From JBJHBP01 sp050485645 (GTDB taxonomy: Bacteria; Pseudomonadota; Gammaproteobacteria; Steroidobacterales; Rariloculaceae): a stretch of 64,000 nt of DNA. The notes beneath the pieces are model-generated. The model saw only the letters and a list, made by a program, of their open reading frames with translations, was not told where the DNA came from and made no database searches. The position numbers and the translations under genes are program-made. The stretch lies in the NCBI GenBank assembly GCA_050485645.1, contig JBJHBT010000004.1:124001-188000 (forward strand), read 5' to 3'. Below are positions 48,179-57,754 of this stretch, in pieces (positions within the stretch are counted from its first letter, which is position 1; every line of letters begins with the position of its first letter).

Positions 48179-50707
48179 ATGCCACTGGACCGGCGCGAAT
48201 TCCTTCGACTGCAGGCCGCGTGGATGGCTGCCGCCGCGGCCGGCCTCGGTGCACAGGAGGCGGGATCCGATATCAGCTGGCACCCGGCGCCATGCCGCTT
48301 CTGCGGCGTCGGCTGCAGCATGCTGGTTGGCGTGCAGGACGGCCGCGTGGTCGCGGCCCGCGGCGATCCGAACGGTGAGGTGAATCGCGGTCTGGCCTGC
48401 GTCAAGGGCTACAGCCTGCCCGGCATCCTGTACGGCGACGACCGGCTGCGCCAGCCGCTGCTGAGGATGCGCGATGGGCATTACGACAAGCGCGGCGAAC
48501 TCACACCCGTTAGCTGGGACCAGGCACTCGACCTGATGGCCGAAAAGGTCAAGGCTGCGCTGGCCGAGTATGGTCCGGACAGCGTCGCGATGTTCGGTTC
48601 CGGACAATGGACCGTCTGGGAAGGTTATGCCGCCAACAAGTTCATGAAGGCGGGCCTGCGCAGCAACAATCTCGATCCGAACGCCCGTCACTGCATGGCC
48701 TCGGCGGTCGCCGGCTTCATGCGCACTTTCGGCAAGGACGAGCCGCCCGGCTGCTACGACGACATTGAGCATGCCGATGCGTTCGTGCTGTGGGGCGCGA
48801 ATATGGTCGAGATGCATCCCATCCTGTGGACGCGGGTCAGCGAACGTCGTCTGCATCATCCGCATGTGCGTGTGGCCACGCTGTCGACGCTGGACAACCG
48901 CTCCACGGAACTGGCCGACCATGCGCTGATCTTCGCGCCTCACACCGATGTCCTGATTCTCAACTACATCGCCCGTCATATCATCGAAAGCGGACGCGTG
49001 AACCGTGATTTCGTTGAGCGGCACGTACGCTTCGTGCGTGGTAACGCCGACATCGGCTACGGCCTGCGTCCGGAAGACCCGCGCCAGCAGGCGGCCGCGA
49101 ATGCTGCTGATCCCGGCGGCGGCGTTGCGATCGGTTTCGACGAATACCGGGCGTTCCTGCAGTCTTATACGGCAGAGCGCGTGATGGGTGAGACCGGCCT
49201 TCGCCGTGTGCAGCTGGAAACGCTGGCCGAGATGTACGCCGATCCGGACACGCGCGTGATGTCGTTCTGGACCATGGGCTTCAACCAGCATGTGCGCGGC
49301 GTCTGGTGTAACAACCTGATCTACAACCTGCACCTTCTGACCGGCAAGATTTCCGAACCCGGCAACAGTCCGTTCTCTTTGACCGGCCAGCCATCTGCTT
49401 GTGGCACGGCTCGCGAAGTCGGGACCTTCGCGCACCGACTGCCGGCCGACAAGCTGCTGGCCAATCCCGAACACCGCCGTGAAGCCGAGACGATATGGGG
49501 TCTGCCGCCGGGCACGCTGCGTGCCGAAACCGGGCTGGATGCGGTTGCGCAGAGCCGCGCGCTGCACGACGGCCATCTGAAGTTCTACTGGACTCAGGTC
49601 ACGAACAACATGCAGGCCGGGCCGAACGTCAGCGGCGAGATTCTGCCGGGCTGGCGGCGCGACGACGTGTTTGTCGTGGTGTCCGACATCTACCCGACGG
49701 TGTCGGCGCAGGCTGCCGACCTCGTGCTGCCCGCGGCGAGCTGGGTCGAGAAGGAGGGCGCTTTCGGCAATTCGGAGCGCCGCACACAGTTCTGGCGCCA
49801 GCTGGTACCTCCGCCGGGGCAGGCGCGCTCGGATCTGTGGCAGATTCTCGCGCTGGCGCAGCGAATTCGTGTGGACGAGGTCTGGCCGGCCGAACTGCTG
49901 GCACAGGCGCCACAGGCTGCCGATGCAACATTATTCGACCTGCTGTTCGCGAATGGCCAGGTGGATGCGTTCCCGATCGAGGGGGCCGCGCAGGACGGTG
50001 ACGCCGAAACGCGGAGCGATGGCAACGATACGCAGGCTGTCGACAACGACGAAGCCCGCTACTGCGGTTTTCACGTACAGAAGGGGCTGTTCGAGGAGTA
50101 TGCCCGCTTCGGGCGCGGCAACGCCCATGACCTGGCTCCATTCGACACCTATCACGCGACACCCGGCGGAATGCGCTGGCCGGTCATCGACGGCGAGGAA
50201 ACGCGCTGGCGCTATCGCGAGGGGCTCGATCCTTATGTGCCTGAAGGTGCGGGCGTACGCTTCTACGGCCAGCCGGACGGGCGCGCGATCGTTTACGCGC
50301 TGCCGCATGAGCCGCCGGCCGAGGTCCCCGACGAAGAGTATCCCTTCTGGCTCAGCACCGGGCGCGTGCTCGAGCACTGGCACACCGGTTCCATGACCTT
50401 GCGGGTGGAAGAACTGCGCCGCGCCGTGCCGCACGCGCTGGCCTACATGCACCCGGATGATGCGACCGCACTGGCCGCGCGGCGCGGCAGCGAAGTGCGC
50501 CTCGTGACGCGGCGTGGCAGCATCCGCGTGCGCGTGGAGACCCAGGGGCGCAATCGGCCCCCGCGCGGCATGGTGTTCGTGCCGTTTTTCGATGCACGCC
50601 GCCTGGTCAATGTCTGCGTGCTGGATGCGACCGATCCGATTTCGCGCCAGACCGACTACAAGAAGTGCGCGGTGCGCATCGAGCCGATACGCGGAGACGT
50701 GGCGTGA
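48179..50707 (+). CDS. napA: Periplasmic nitrate reductase catalytic subunit NapA
   Basis: This 842-residue molybdopterin oxidoreductase reduces nitrate to nitrite in the periplasm. A Tat signal opens it (DRREFLRL, then AAWMAAAAAG). The [4Fe-4S] Cys set is C-x2-C-x3-C (CRFCGVGC) with a fourth Cys in GLACVKGY. The Mo-ligating Cys is in NARHCMASAV, which fits Nap rather than formate dehydrogenase. The C-terminal dinucleotide domain ends in RQTDYKKCAVRIEP. It relies on the Tat system, and a tatCAB set is present at 26 kb. No napD chaperone gene is adjacent, which is unusual. Confidence 0.95.
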   Translation: MPLDRREFLRLQAAWMAAAAAGLGAQEAGSDISWHPAPCRFCGVGCSMLVGVQDGRVVAARGDPNGEVNRGLACVKGYSLPGILYGDDRLRQPLLRMRDGHYDKRGELTPVSWDQALDLMAEKVKAALAEYGPDSVAMFGSGQWTVWEGYAANKFMKAGLRSNNLDPNARHCMASAVAGFMRTFGKDEPPGCYDDIEHADAFVLWGANMVEMHPILWTRVSERRLHHPHVRVATLSTLDNRSTELADHALIFAPHTDVLILNYIARHIIESGRVNRDFVERHVRFVRGNADIGYGLRPEDPRQQAAANAADPGGGVAIGFDEYRAFLQSYTAERVMGETGLRRVQLETLAEMYADPDTRVMSFWTMGFNQHVRGVWCNNLIYNLHLLTGKISEPGNSPFSLTGQPSACGTAREVGTFAHRLPADKLLANPEHRREAETIWGLPPGTLRAETGLDAVAQSRALHDGHLKFYWTQVTNNMQAGPNVSGEILPGWRRDDVFVVVSDIYPTVSAQAADLVLPAASWVEKEGAFGNSERRTQFWRQLVPPPGQARSDLWQILALAQRIRVDEVWPAELLAQAPQAADATLFDLLFANGQVDAFPIEGAAQDGDAETRSDGNDTQAVDNDEARYCGFHVQKGLFEEYARFGRGNAHDLAPFDTYHATPGGMRWPVIDGEETRWRYREGLDPYVPEGAGVRFYGQPDGRAIVYALPHEPPAEVPDEEYPFWLSTGRVLEHWHTGSMTLRVEELRRAVPHALAYMHPDDATALAARRGSEVRLVTRRGSIRVRVETQGRNRPPRGMVFVPFFDARRLVNVCVLDATDPISRQTDYKKCAVRIEPIRGDVA

Positions 50708-51126
50708 GCGGCCGGTACCGGCGGTGCGTGACGACGATGGTCGTGGCCGCGCTGATGCTGTGCGGGCCGGTGACCTTCGTCGTGTCGCAGGTGCCACCGG
50801 ACGACCCGGTTGCGGGTCTTGATCAGCCTGGCGAAAGTCCGCGGATCGCGCCGGAAGACGAGCTCGGCAGCGGGGCGCGTGTCGCCGCGAATCCCACCGG
50901 TCCGCGCACGATTCCGCATCGCATTCGCGGCCAGCAGCTCAATGTGAATGTCAACCGCTGCCTGGCCTGCCATGGACCGGATGCGCCCGACGTGGTCCAC
51001 GCGACACCGATGCCGGCGACGCACTTCCTCGATCGCGACGGGGAGCGGCATGCGCGGCTGGCCGGCGGACGTTACGTGTGTACGACCTGTCACGTGCCGC
51101 AGCTTCGGATGGCGGCGGAGCGCTGA
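50704..51126 (+). CDS. napB: Diheme cytochrome subunit NapB
   Basis: This 140-residue protein has a signal peptide and two heme-binding motifs, CLACH and CTTCH. Family features include AANPTGPRTIPHRI before the first heme and THFLDRDGERH between them. It passes electrons from NapC to NapA. The start GTG overlaps the napA stop by 4 bases. Confidence 0.93.
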   Translation: MSGRYRRCVTTMVVAALMLCGPVTFVVSQVPPDDPVAGLDQPGESPRIAPEDELGSGARVAANPTGPRTIPHRIRGQQLNVNVNRCLACHGPDAPDVVHATPMPATHFLDRDGERHARLAGGRYVCTTCHVPQLRMAAER

Positions 51127-51149
51127 TCTACAGGGGGAGTGGGGGCCTG

Positions 51150-51755
51150 ATGCGGGATCTTCTGAAACGATACTGGGCGACGCTGCGCCATCCCAGCACT
51201 CACTACTCACTGGGGTTTCTGACCTTCGGCGGCTTCCTGGCCGGGCTTCTGTTCTGGGGCGGTTTTCACACCGTGCTCGAATTTACCAACAGCGAACGGT
51301 TCTGTACCAGCTGTCACGAGATGGAGGTGAACGTCTACGCCGAGCTCAAGCACACCGTGCACTACAACAACCGCTCGGGCGTGCGAGCGACCTGCTCGGA
51401 CTGTCATGTCCCGCACGAGTGGACCAACATGATGGGACGCAAGATGGAGGCCAGCAAGGAGGTCTGGGGCTGGATTTTCGGAACGATCAATACGCCGGAA
51501 AAGTTTGAGGCCAGGCGGCTGGAGATGGCTGAGCGCGAATGGCGGAGACTGGGAGCGAACGACTCTCTGGAATGCCGCAACTGTCACAATCTCGAATTCA
51601 TGGACTATGCCGTGCAGTCGCCGATGGCCCAGCGCATGCACGGCCTTGCGCTGGGCGGCGACATCGACGCGACCTGCATCGACTGTCACAAGGGCATTGC
51701 CCACCGTCTTCCGGAAATGTACGAAGTCCCGCAGTGGCCGTCAGCCCTCCGTTGA
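51150..51755 (+). CDS. napC: Tetraheme quinol dehydrogenase NapC
   Basis: This 201-residue NapC/NirT protein has an N-terminal TM anchor (SLGFLTFGGFLAGLLFWGGF) and four CxxCH sites: CTSCH, CSDCH, CRNCH and CIDCH. The third is followed by NLEFMD. It oxidises membrane quinol and reduces NapB. ATG 51150 starts before the anchor, 23 bases after napB. No napGH genes are present, so this is the only visible quinol route. Confidence 0.93.
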   Translation: MRDLLKRYWATLRHPSTHYSLGFLTFGGFLAGLLFWGGFHTVLEFTNSERFCTSCHEMEVNVYAELKHTVHYNNRSGVRATCSDCHVPHEWTNMMGRKMEASKEVWGWIFGTINTPEKFEARRLEMAEREWRRLGANDSLECRNCHNLEFMDYAVQSPMAQRMHGLALGGDIDATCIDCHKGIAHRLPEMYEVPQWPSALR

Positions 51756-51789
51756 GTGCGCGAATGAGGTGGTGTGGTGCTGTGCCTGA

Positions 51790-52275
51790 TCACCCGACGT
51801 CGGCCAGTGTTCGGAATTGCCCGGCGTGAAACACCAGTGGCTGTGCGGGACGGTGATCCAGCATGAGCACGCGTCCGACCAGGATCAGGTGATCCCCTCC
51901 GGGATAGCGGTGTTCGACCGCGCATTGCAGCAATGCCGCGTGATCCGTCAGCAGTGGCAGGCCGGCAATGCCGGGGTGTGTTTCGATGCCATCGAACTTG
52001 TCGTCGATGTCGCGGGCGAAGTGCCGGGCCAGTGCCGCCTGTCCGGCATGCAGCACATGTACCGCGAAATGCCCGGTGACCGCGAATGCCGCATACGGGC
52101 CGACATCGCGCCGCACGCTCCACAGCACCAGCGGTGGAGCCAACGAGACCGAGGCAAAGCTGTTGATGGTGGCGGCAACGGCGCTGCCGTCCGGTGCACG
52201 TGCAGTGACAATGGCAACGCCGGTTGCATAGCTGCCCAGAGTGTCCCGGAACCGGCGCTTGTCAAACTTGAGCAT
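51790..52275 (-). CDS. Flavin reductase family protein (FMN-binding split barrel)
   Basis: This 161-residue protein reads FRDTLGSYATGVAIVTARAPDG, then INSFASVSLAPPLVLWSV and the HLILVGRV segment. This is the pattern of HpaC-like flavin reductases or FMN-dependent small oxidoreductases. They supply reduced flavin to two-component monooxygenases, but no such partner is adjacent. ATG 52275 is chosen from the domain start; upstream sequence lacks a clear ribosome binding site. It converges with napC. Confidence 0.85.
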   Translation of the reverse strand: MLKFDKRRFRDTLGSYATGVAIVTARAPDGSAVAATINSFASVSLAPPLVLWSVRRDVGPYAAFAVTGHFAVHVLHAGQAALARHFARDIDDKFDGIETHPGIAGLPLLTDHAALLQCAVEHRYPGGDHLILVGRVLMLDHRPAQPLVFHAGQFRTLADVG

Positions 52276-52325
52276 GGGAGGCAGGTATCGGGATGTGGGG
52301 CAGGCATCCGGGATGCCTGAAATGA

Positions 52326-52838
52326 TCAGACCTGCATCTGTGGACCATGAATGTAGTCGATCAGACCTTCGATGGTCCGATCCTTGTCCCTGACCACGAA
52401 GCTGACCAGATCGCCGATGGACAACAGGCCCAGCAGCTGGCCGCCATCGGCAACCGGCAGGTGACGAACTCGTCGGTCCGTACACTGCACCAGCGCATCC
52501 TCAACGGTCATGTCCGGGGCGACCATCACGTAGCTCCGGTTCATCACGTCGCGCACGCAGACCTGTTCCGGTGTCAGGCCCTTGTCGGCGATGAGTTTAA
52601 GCACTTCGCGCTCGGAGAATATGCCGAGCAGCCCGCCGTCCTCGATGACCAGCACGCAGCCGACATTGGCCTGGCACATGCGTCTGACGGCGTCAGCAGC
52701 ATTGGCATCCGGTTGGATGCTGTAAACCTCCTGGCCCCCGCCATCCCCGAACCGGCGCGCCTTCTCCGCCAGCACCATGTGTAGCCGTGTTTCCAGTGGT
52801 CCGTCCCCCGGGCTGTGTCGATTGGTTTCCCCTAGCAT
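52326..52838 (-). CDS. Tandem CBS domain protein
   Basis: This 170-residue protein consists of two CBS repeats (about 35-90 and 97-155) with typical strands MCQANVGCVLVIEDGGLLGIFSE and RRVRHLPVADGGQLLGLLSIGD (read in sections). CBS pairs bind adenine nucleotides and act as energy sensors. It is a stand-alone module, divergent from the nqr operon with 173 bases between, so it could reflect cellular energy state, but no target is known. Confidence 0.85.
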   Translation of the reverse strand: MLGETNRHSPGDGPLETRLHMVLAEKARRFGDGGGQEVYSIQPDANAADAVRRMCQANVGCVLVIEDGGLLGIFSEREVLKLIADKGLTPEQVCVRDVMNRSYVMVAPDMTVEDALVQCTDRRVRHLPVADGGQLLGLLSIGDLVSFVVRDKDRTIEGLIDYIHGPQMQV

Positions 52839-53011
52839 AGCGATGAGGGACGGTGGCCGCCAGTCTGGTAGCCGGGATCACAGAGCCTTACATGGGCTCA
52901 CTGTTTGTGGCAGAGTGCTGCATGCAACGCTGGCCGGGCGTGCTGACAAACGGACGTCTCTTTACGGTGCAGAATCTGGAAGGCCTTCGCGGCGCAGTCA
53001 ATACCTCCGAC

Positions 53012-54370
53012 GTGCGGGGCAGAACACTCAGGATAAGACGCGGTCTCGATCTCCCGATCGCCGGTGTGCCGGCGCAACGGATTGAGCGGGGTCCGCCTGT
53101 TCGCCACGTCGCCGTGCTCGGGCCCGACTTTCCGGGCATGAAGCCCACGCTGCTCGTTGGCGAGTATGACCAGGTCCGCAAGGGCCAGCCGCTGTTTGAA
53201 GACAAGAAAACCGAGGGCGTCATCTATACGGCACCGGCGAGCGGAACGGTCACCGCGATCAACCGTGGACGCCGTCGCGTGCTGCAGTCCGTCGTGATTG
53301 CCGTCGGTGACGAAGGGGATGAAGTCACATTCGTCAGCCACGGCGCCAGCGGGCTCGCGACGCTGGATCGGGACGCGGTGCAGGCGCAGCTCATCGAATC
53401 CGGTCAGTGGACCGCGATCCGCACACGCCCCTTCGGCAAGGTGCCGGTACCCGGTACGACGCCACATTCGATTTTCGTGACCGCCATCGACACGAACCCG
53501 CTGGCGGCGGACCCCGCTGTTGTGATCGGTGAGCAGGAAGAGGGTTTTCGCGATGGCCTGGCCGTGCTTGGCCGACTGACCGAGGGGCCGGTATGGCTGT
53601 GCCGCGCGCCCGCGGCCGATTTTCCGTCCTTCGCAGGCGGACAGGTGCGGGAAGCGTTCTTCGGCGGCATTCATCCTGCAGGCAACGCGGGCACGCACAT
53701 CCACTTTCTTGATCCGGTCGGCATGGACAAGACCGTCTGGGTGATTGGCTATCAGGACGTGATCGCGATTGGCCGGCTGTTCACGCAGGGGCGGCTGTAT
53801 ACCGACCGTATCGTTGCGCTGGGCGGGCCGCAGGTCGTGAACCCCCGCCTGCTGCGCACACGCAGGGGGGCGTCGCTCGAAGACCTGACGGCTGGGGAAC
53901 TGAAAGCCGGACAGAATCGGAAGATTTCCGGATCGGTGTTCAACGGCCATGCCGGTGAAGGGCCGATGGGTTATCTCGGCGTGCTCGCCAATCAGGTGAC
54001 GGTGCTGAAAGAAGGCACCGAAAGGCGGCTGTTCGGATATCTTTCGCCCGGTGCGGACCGGCACTCCATATTCAACATCTATCTGTCGAAGCTGCTTCGC
54101 GGCAGGCGGTTCGATGTGAACACGTCGACCAACGGCAGCGAACGCGCCATGGTGCCGCTCGGGCAGTACGAGGATGTGATGCCGCTCGACATCCTGCCAA
54201 CGCAGCTGCTGCGGGCCATCGTCGTCGGCGATGATGAGACGGCCCGCGGGCTCGGCGCGCTTGAACTCGTTGAGGAGGATCTCGCGCTGTGTTCGTACGT
54301 GTGTGCCGGAAAGTATGACTACGGCCCGTTGCTGCGCGACACGTTGACCCGCATCGAGAAGGAAGGCTGA
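53012..54370 (+). CDS. nqrA: Na+-translocating NADH:quinone reductase subunit A
   Basis: NqrA is the cytosolic-face subunit of the Na+-NQR complex. The family start IRRGLDLPIAGVP is present, then RHVAVLGPDFPGMKPT and KTEGVIYTAPASGTV. Homologues begin about three residues before IRRGLDLPI. GTG 53012 gives 452 residues, near the usual 446-448. No good ribosome binding site is seen and the frame stays open upstream to 52853, so the start is uncertain. It heads the nqr operon. Confidence 0.9.
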   Translation: MRGRTLRIRRGLDLPIAGVPAQRIERGPPVRHVAVLGPDFPGMKPTLLVGEYDQVRKGQPLFEDKKTEGVIYTAPASGTVTAINRGRRRVLQSVVIAVGDEGDEVTFVSHGASGLATLDRDAVQAQLIESGQWTAIRTRPFGKVPVPGTTPHSIFVTAIDTNPLAADPAVVIGEQEEGFRDGLAVLGRLTEGPVWLCRAPAADFPSFAGGQVREAFFGGIHPAGNAGTHIHFLDPVGMDKTVWVIGYQDVIAIGRLFTQGRLYTDRIVALGGPQVVNPRLLRTRRGASLEDLTAGELKAGQNRKISGSVFNGHAGEGPMGYLGVLANQVTVLKEGTERRLFGYLSPGADRHSIFNIYLSKLLRGRRFDVNTSTNGSERAMVPLGQYEDVMPLDILPTQLLRAIVVGDDETARGLGALELVEEDLALCSYVCAGKYDYGPLLRDTLTRIEKEG

Positions 54371-54372
54371 CC

Positions 54373-55626
54373 ATGAGCCTGCGCAACTGGCTGGACCGCA
54401 ACGTCGCGCCGCATTTCGAGAAGGGTGGCAAGTTCGAGCGCTACCACACCTTCTACGAGATGTTCGATACGATGCTTTACTCGCCGTCGGCCGTGACGCG
54501 AGCGAGTCCGCATGTGCGCGACGGCATCGACCTGAAACGCGTCATGATGACCGTGTGGTTCGCCGCGCTGCCCGCGCTGCTGTTCGGCCTCTACAACACG
54601 GGTTATCAGGCGAACCTGCAGATCGCGCAGTTCGGCTACGACCCGATTCCCGGCTGGCGTACCGATATCGTTCTGGCGCTGGCGGGATTCGATCCCGCGA
54701 ATTTCTCGTCGAACCTTCTGCACGGCGCCGTCTACTACGTACCGATCTTCATTGTCGTTTATGTGGGTGGCTTTATCTGGGAAGGGCTGTTCGCCTGGAA
54801 GCGCGGCCACGAAGTCAACGAAGGCTTCTTCGTGACGGGAATCCTGTTTACGCTGATCGTTCCGCCAACGCTGCCGCTGTGGCAGGCGTTTCTGGGCATT
54901 TCCTTCGGCGTGGTCGTCGGCAAGGAGGTGTTCGGTGGTACCGGCAAGAATTTCCTGAACCCGGCCCTTGTCGGGCGCGCATTCCTGTTCTTCGCCTATC
55001 CGGCACAGAACTCGGGCGATTCGGTCTGGACCGCCGTCGACAGCTTCTCGGGCGCGACACCGCTGGCACTTGCGGCCGAGGGGCAGCTGGATTTCGGCGT
55101 TGGTCTCGCCGCGAACGCGATGATCGGAAACGGGGTCGATCTGAGCTGGATGCAGACCGCACTGGGCGGCATACAGGGATCGATCGGCGAGACGTCGCTG
55201 ATCGCGATCGGCATCGGTGCGTTGATCCTGCTGGTCACGAAAATCGCTTCCTGGCGGATCATGCTGTCGATGTTCCTCGGCATGGTTGCGATGGCGACCG
55301 TGCTCAACTGGGCGGGCAGCGAGACCAATCCGATGTTCGCCATGCCGTGGTACTGGCACCTGGCCCTGGGCGGCTTCGCTTTTGGTATGGTGTACATGGC
55401 GACCGATCCGGTGTCGGCGGCGATGACCAACACCGGAAAGCTGATTTTTGGTGCGTTGATCGGTGTGCTGGTCGTGCTTGTGCGCGTCGTCAATCCCGCC
55501 TTCCCGGAAGGCGTGATGCTCAGTATCCTGTTCGGGAACCTGTGCGCGCCGCTGATCGACTACTTCGTGATTCAGGCCAATATCCGTCGCCGCAGGAAAC
55601 GCGCGCTGGAGAGTACCCGTGTCTAA
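54373..55626 (+). CDS. nqrB: Na+-NQR subunit B
   Basis: This 417-residue integral membrane subunit has about ten TM helices. The covalent FMN site is the Thr in DSFSGATPLA. The start MSLRNWLDRNVAPHFEKGGK is the usual cytosolic N-terminal segment. ApbE, encoded downstream, attaches the FMN. It is 2 bases from nqrA and overlaps nqrC by 8 bases. Confidence 0.97.
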   Translation: MSLRNWLDRNVAPHFEKGGKFERYHTFYEMFDTMLYSPSAVTRASPHVRDGIDLKRVMMTVWFAALPALLFGLYNTGYQANLQIAQFGYDPIPGWRTDIVLALAGFDPANFSSNLLHGAVYYVPIFIVVYVGGFIWEGLFAWKRGHEVNEGFFVTGILFTLIVPPTLPLWQAFLGISFGVVVGKEVFGGTGKNFLNPALVGRAFLFFAYPAQNSGDSVWTAVDSFSGATPLALAAEGQLDFGVGLAANAMIGNGVDLSWMQTALGGIQGSIGETSLIAIGIGALILLVTKIASWRIMLSMFLGMVAMATVLNWAGSETNPMFAMPWYWHLALGGFAFGMVYMATDPVSAAMTNTGKLIFGALIGVLVVLVRVVNPAFPEGVMLSILFGNLCAPLIDYFVIQANIRRRRKRALESTRV

Positions 55627-56410
55627 GCCCGGCAACAGCATCAGCTATGTCATATCGGTGGCATTCTTTGTCTGTCTGTTTTGCGGGCTGCTGGTGTCGG
55701 GTGCGGCCGTCATGCTGCGGCCACTGCAGGAGGAAAACCGACTGCAATTCCGTCAGGTGAACATCCTGCGGGCGGCCGGCATCCATGAACCCGGCATGGA
55801 CGTGCAGGCGGCATTCGAGCGCATCGAACGACGATTCGTTGAACTGGAGAGCGGCGAGTACGTTGACATGCCGGCGAACTACGATCCGGTGGCCGCAGCG
55901 CGCGAACCGGATATGAGCGACTCGCTGATTCGCGATCCGGCGAGCATTCGCCGTCTTGCGCGGGTCAACGAAGTCTACCTGGTGTACGAAGACGTCGACA
56001 CAGACACGCTGGAGCGTATCGTCATACCGATCTACGGTTACGGCCTGTGGTCGACGATGTACGGGTTTCTGGCGCTCGCGGACGATGCCAACACGATCAC
56101 CGGCGTCAGTTTCTTCGACCACGGCGAAACGCCGGGACTGGGTGGCGAGATCGAGAATGTCCGCTGGCAGAGCCAGTGGGAGGGCAAGCAGTTGTTTGAT
56201 GAGGATGGCAACGTCGCCTTCCAGGTCGTCAAGGGTGCCGTGGACCCGGATCATCCGCAGGCCAGGCACCGCCTCGACGGCATTGCCGGCGCGACACTGA
56301 CGATGAACGGTGTCACCAACATGGTGCGGTTCTGGGCCGGCGATCAGGCCTTCGGCCCCTATCTCGAACGACTCCGCGACGAGCGCGGCGCGGCCGCTGA
56401 GCGACAGTGA
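55619..56410 (+). CDS. nqrC: Na+-NQR subunit C
   Basis: This 263-residue protein has one N-terminal TM helix (ISYVISVAFFVCLFCGLLVS) and a periplasmic FMN domain. The covalent FMN-binding Thr is in DGIAGATLT, matching the D-G-x-x-G/S-A-T flavinylation motif. It starts with GTG inside the end of nqrB. It passes electrons between the 2Fe-2S/NqrD-E centre and NqrB. Confidence 0.97.
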   Translation: MSKPGNSISYVISVAFFVCLFCGLLVSGAAVMLRPLQEENRLQFRQVNILRAAGIHEPGMDVQAAFERIERRFVELESGEYVDMPANYDPVAAAREPDMSDSLIRDPASIRRLARVNEVYLVYEDVDTDTLERIVIPIYGYGLWSTMYGFLALADDANTITGVSFFDHGETPGLGGEIENVRWQSQWEGKQLFDEDGNVAFQVVKGAVDPDHPQARHRLDGIAGATLTMNGVTNMVRFWAGDQAFGPYLERLRDERGAAAERQ

Positions 56411-56420
56411 GGTACAGACG

Positions 56421-57089
56421 ATGGCTACGATGAGAATCAAGGACGCCTTGTTCGGGCCGATCTTCGACAACAACCCGATCGCACTACAGATTCTCGGTAT
56501 CTGCTCGGCGCTCGCGATCACCACCGCATTGGCGCCGACGCTGACAATGGCAGCGGCGGTTATCGCAGTGCTGACCTGCTCGAACGTCATGGTCAGCTTT
56601 ATCCGCAACTACATTCCGGACAGCATTCGCATGATCGTGCAGATGACGATCATCGCGTCGCTGGTGATCGTGATCGATCAGGTGCTGCAGGCCTACCTGT
56701 TCGAGATCAGCCGCGACCTTTCGATTTTCGTCGGGCTGATCATCACGAACTGCATCATCATGGCTCGCGCGGAAAACTTCGCGATGCACAATCCCGTCCT
56801 CGTGTCGGCGGCGGACGGCATCGGCAACGCGCTGGGTTACTCCGTCGTGCTGGTGTTCGTCGGCGTGAACCGGGAACTGTTCGGCTCCGGGTCACTGATG
56901 GGCATCAACATTCTGACGCCGGTAACGGAGGGCGGCTGGTACTATCCGAATGGCCTGATGCTGCTGCCGCCCAGCGCATTTTTCCTGATCGGGTTTTTCA
57001 TCTGGGCGCTGCGGGCATGGAAGGCCGAACAGGTTGAAGAGGATCAGTTCAGGATCGCACCGAACACGCGGATCAGCGAAGTGTTCTGA
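56421..57089 (+). CDS. nqrD: Na+-NQR subunit D
   Basis: This 222-residue subunit has six TM helices and the family motifs LGICSALAITTALAPTLTMA, TNCIIMARAENFAM and GVNRELFGSGSLMG. Together with NqrE it holds an iron centre in the membrane through Cys residues (Cys in ICSAL and NCIIM). ATG 56421 follows nqrC by 10 bases. Confidence 0.97.
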   Translation: MATMRIKDALFGPIFDNNPIALQILGICSALAITTALAPTLTMAAAVIAVLTCSNVMVSFIRNYIPDSIRMIVQMTIIASLVIVIDQVLQAYLFEISRDLSIFVGLIITNCIIMARAENFAMHNPVLVSAADGIGNALGYSVVLVFVGVNRELFGSGSLMGINILTPVTEGGWYYPNGLMLLPPSAFFLIGFFIWALRAWKAEQVEEDQFRIAPNTRISEVF

Positions 57090-57100
57090 CGGGGGTCGGT

Positions 57101-57721
57101 ATGCTGGAACACTATCTCAGCCTGTTCATTCGCGCCGTGTTCGTCGAGAACATGGCGCTGGCATTCTTTCTCGGCATGTGCACTTTTCTGGCGATTTCCA
57201 AGCGGGTGGAGACATCGCTGGGCCTTGGTATCGCGGTTGTCGTTGTGCTGACGCTGACCGTGCCGCTGAACAATATCGTGCTGACCAGACTGCTCGACGA
57301 TGGCGCTCTGGCATGGACGGGAATCGCGGCGCTGGAGTCTCTCGATCTGCGGTTTCTCGGTCTGCTCACCTACATCGGGGTGATCGCGGCCTTCGTACAG
57401 ATTCTCGAGATGCTGCTCGATCGCTACGTGCCGGCGCTGTATCAGGCGCTCGGCATCTTCCTGCCGCTGATCACCGTCAATTGTGCGATTCTGGGTGCCA
57501 GCCTGTTCATGGTGGAGCGGCAGTATGAATTCGGTGAAAGCGTGATTTTCGGCTTCGGCGCCGGTGTCGGCTGGGCGCTCGCGATCGTACTGCTGGCCGC
57601 CATTCGCGAGAAGCTGAAGTACAGCGATGTTCCGGACGGGCTCAAGGGGCTGGGCATCACCTTCATCGTCGTCGGTCTGATGTCCCTGGGCTTCATGTCG
57701 TTTGCCGGCGTGCAGCTGTGA
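57101..57721 (+). CDS. nqrE: Na+-NQR subunit E
   Basis: This 206-residue protein is homologous to NqrD in inverted topology. Its motifs are FVENMALAFFLGMCTFLA, TVNCAILGASLFM and GLMSLGFMSFAGVQ. The two Cys (GMC and NC) pair with those of NqrD to bind the intramembrane iron centre. It lies 11 bases after nqrD. Confidence 0.97.
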   Translation: MLEHYLSLFIRAVFVENMALAFFLGMCTFLAISKRVETSLGLGIAVVVVLTLTVPLNNIVLTRLLDDGALAWTGIAALESLDLRFLGLLTYIGVIAAFVQILEMLLDRYVPALYQALGIFLPLITVNCAILGASLFMVERQYEFGESVIFGFGAGVGWALAIVLLAAIREKLKYSDVPDGLKGLGITFIVVGLMSLGFMSFAGVQL

Positions 57722-57754
57722 GGCGGGTGATGAGTGACGGATAGCGACTGAACC

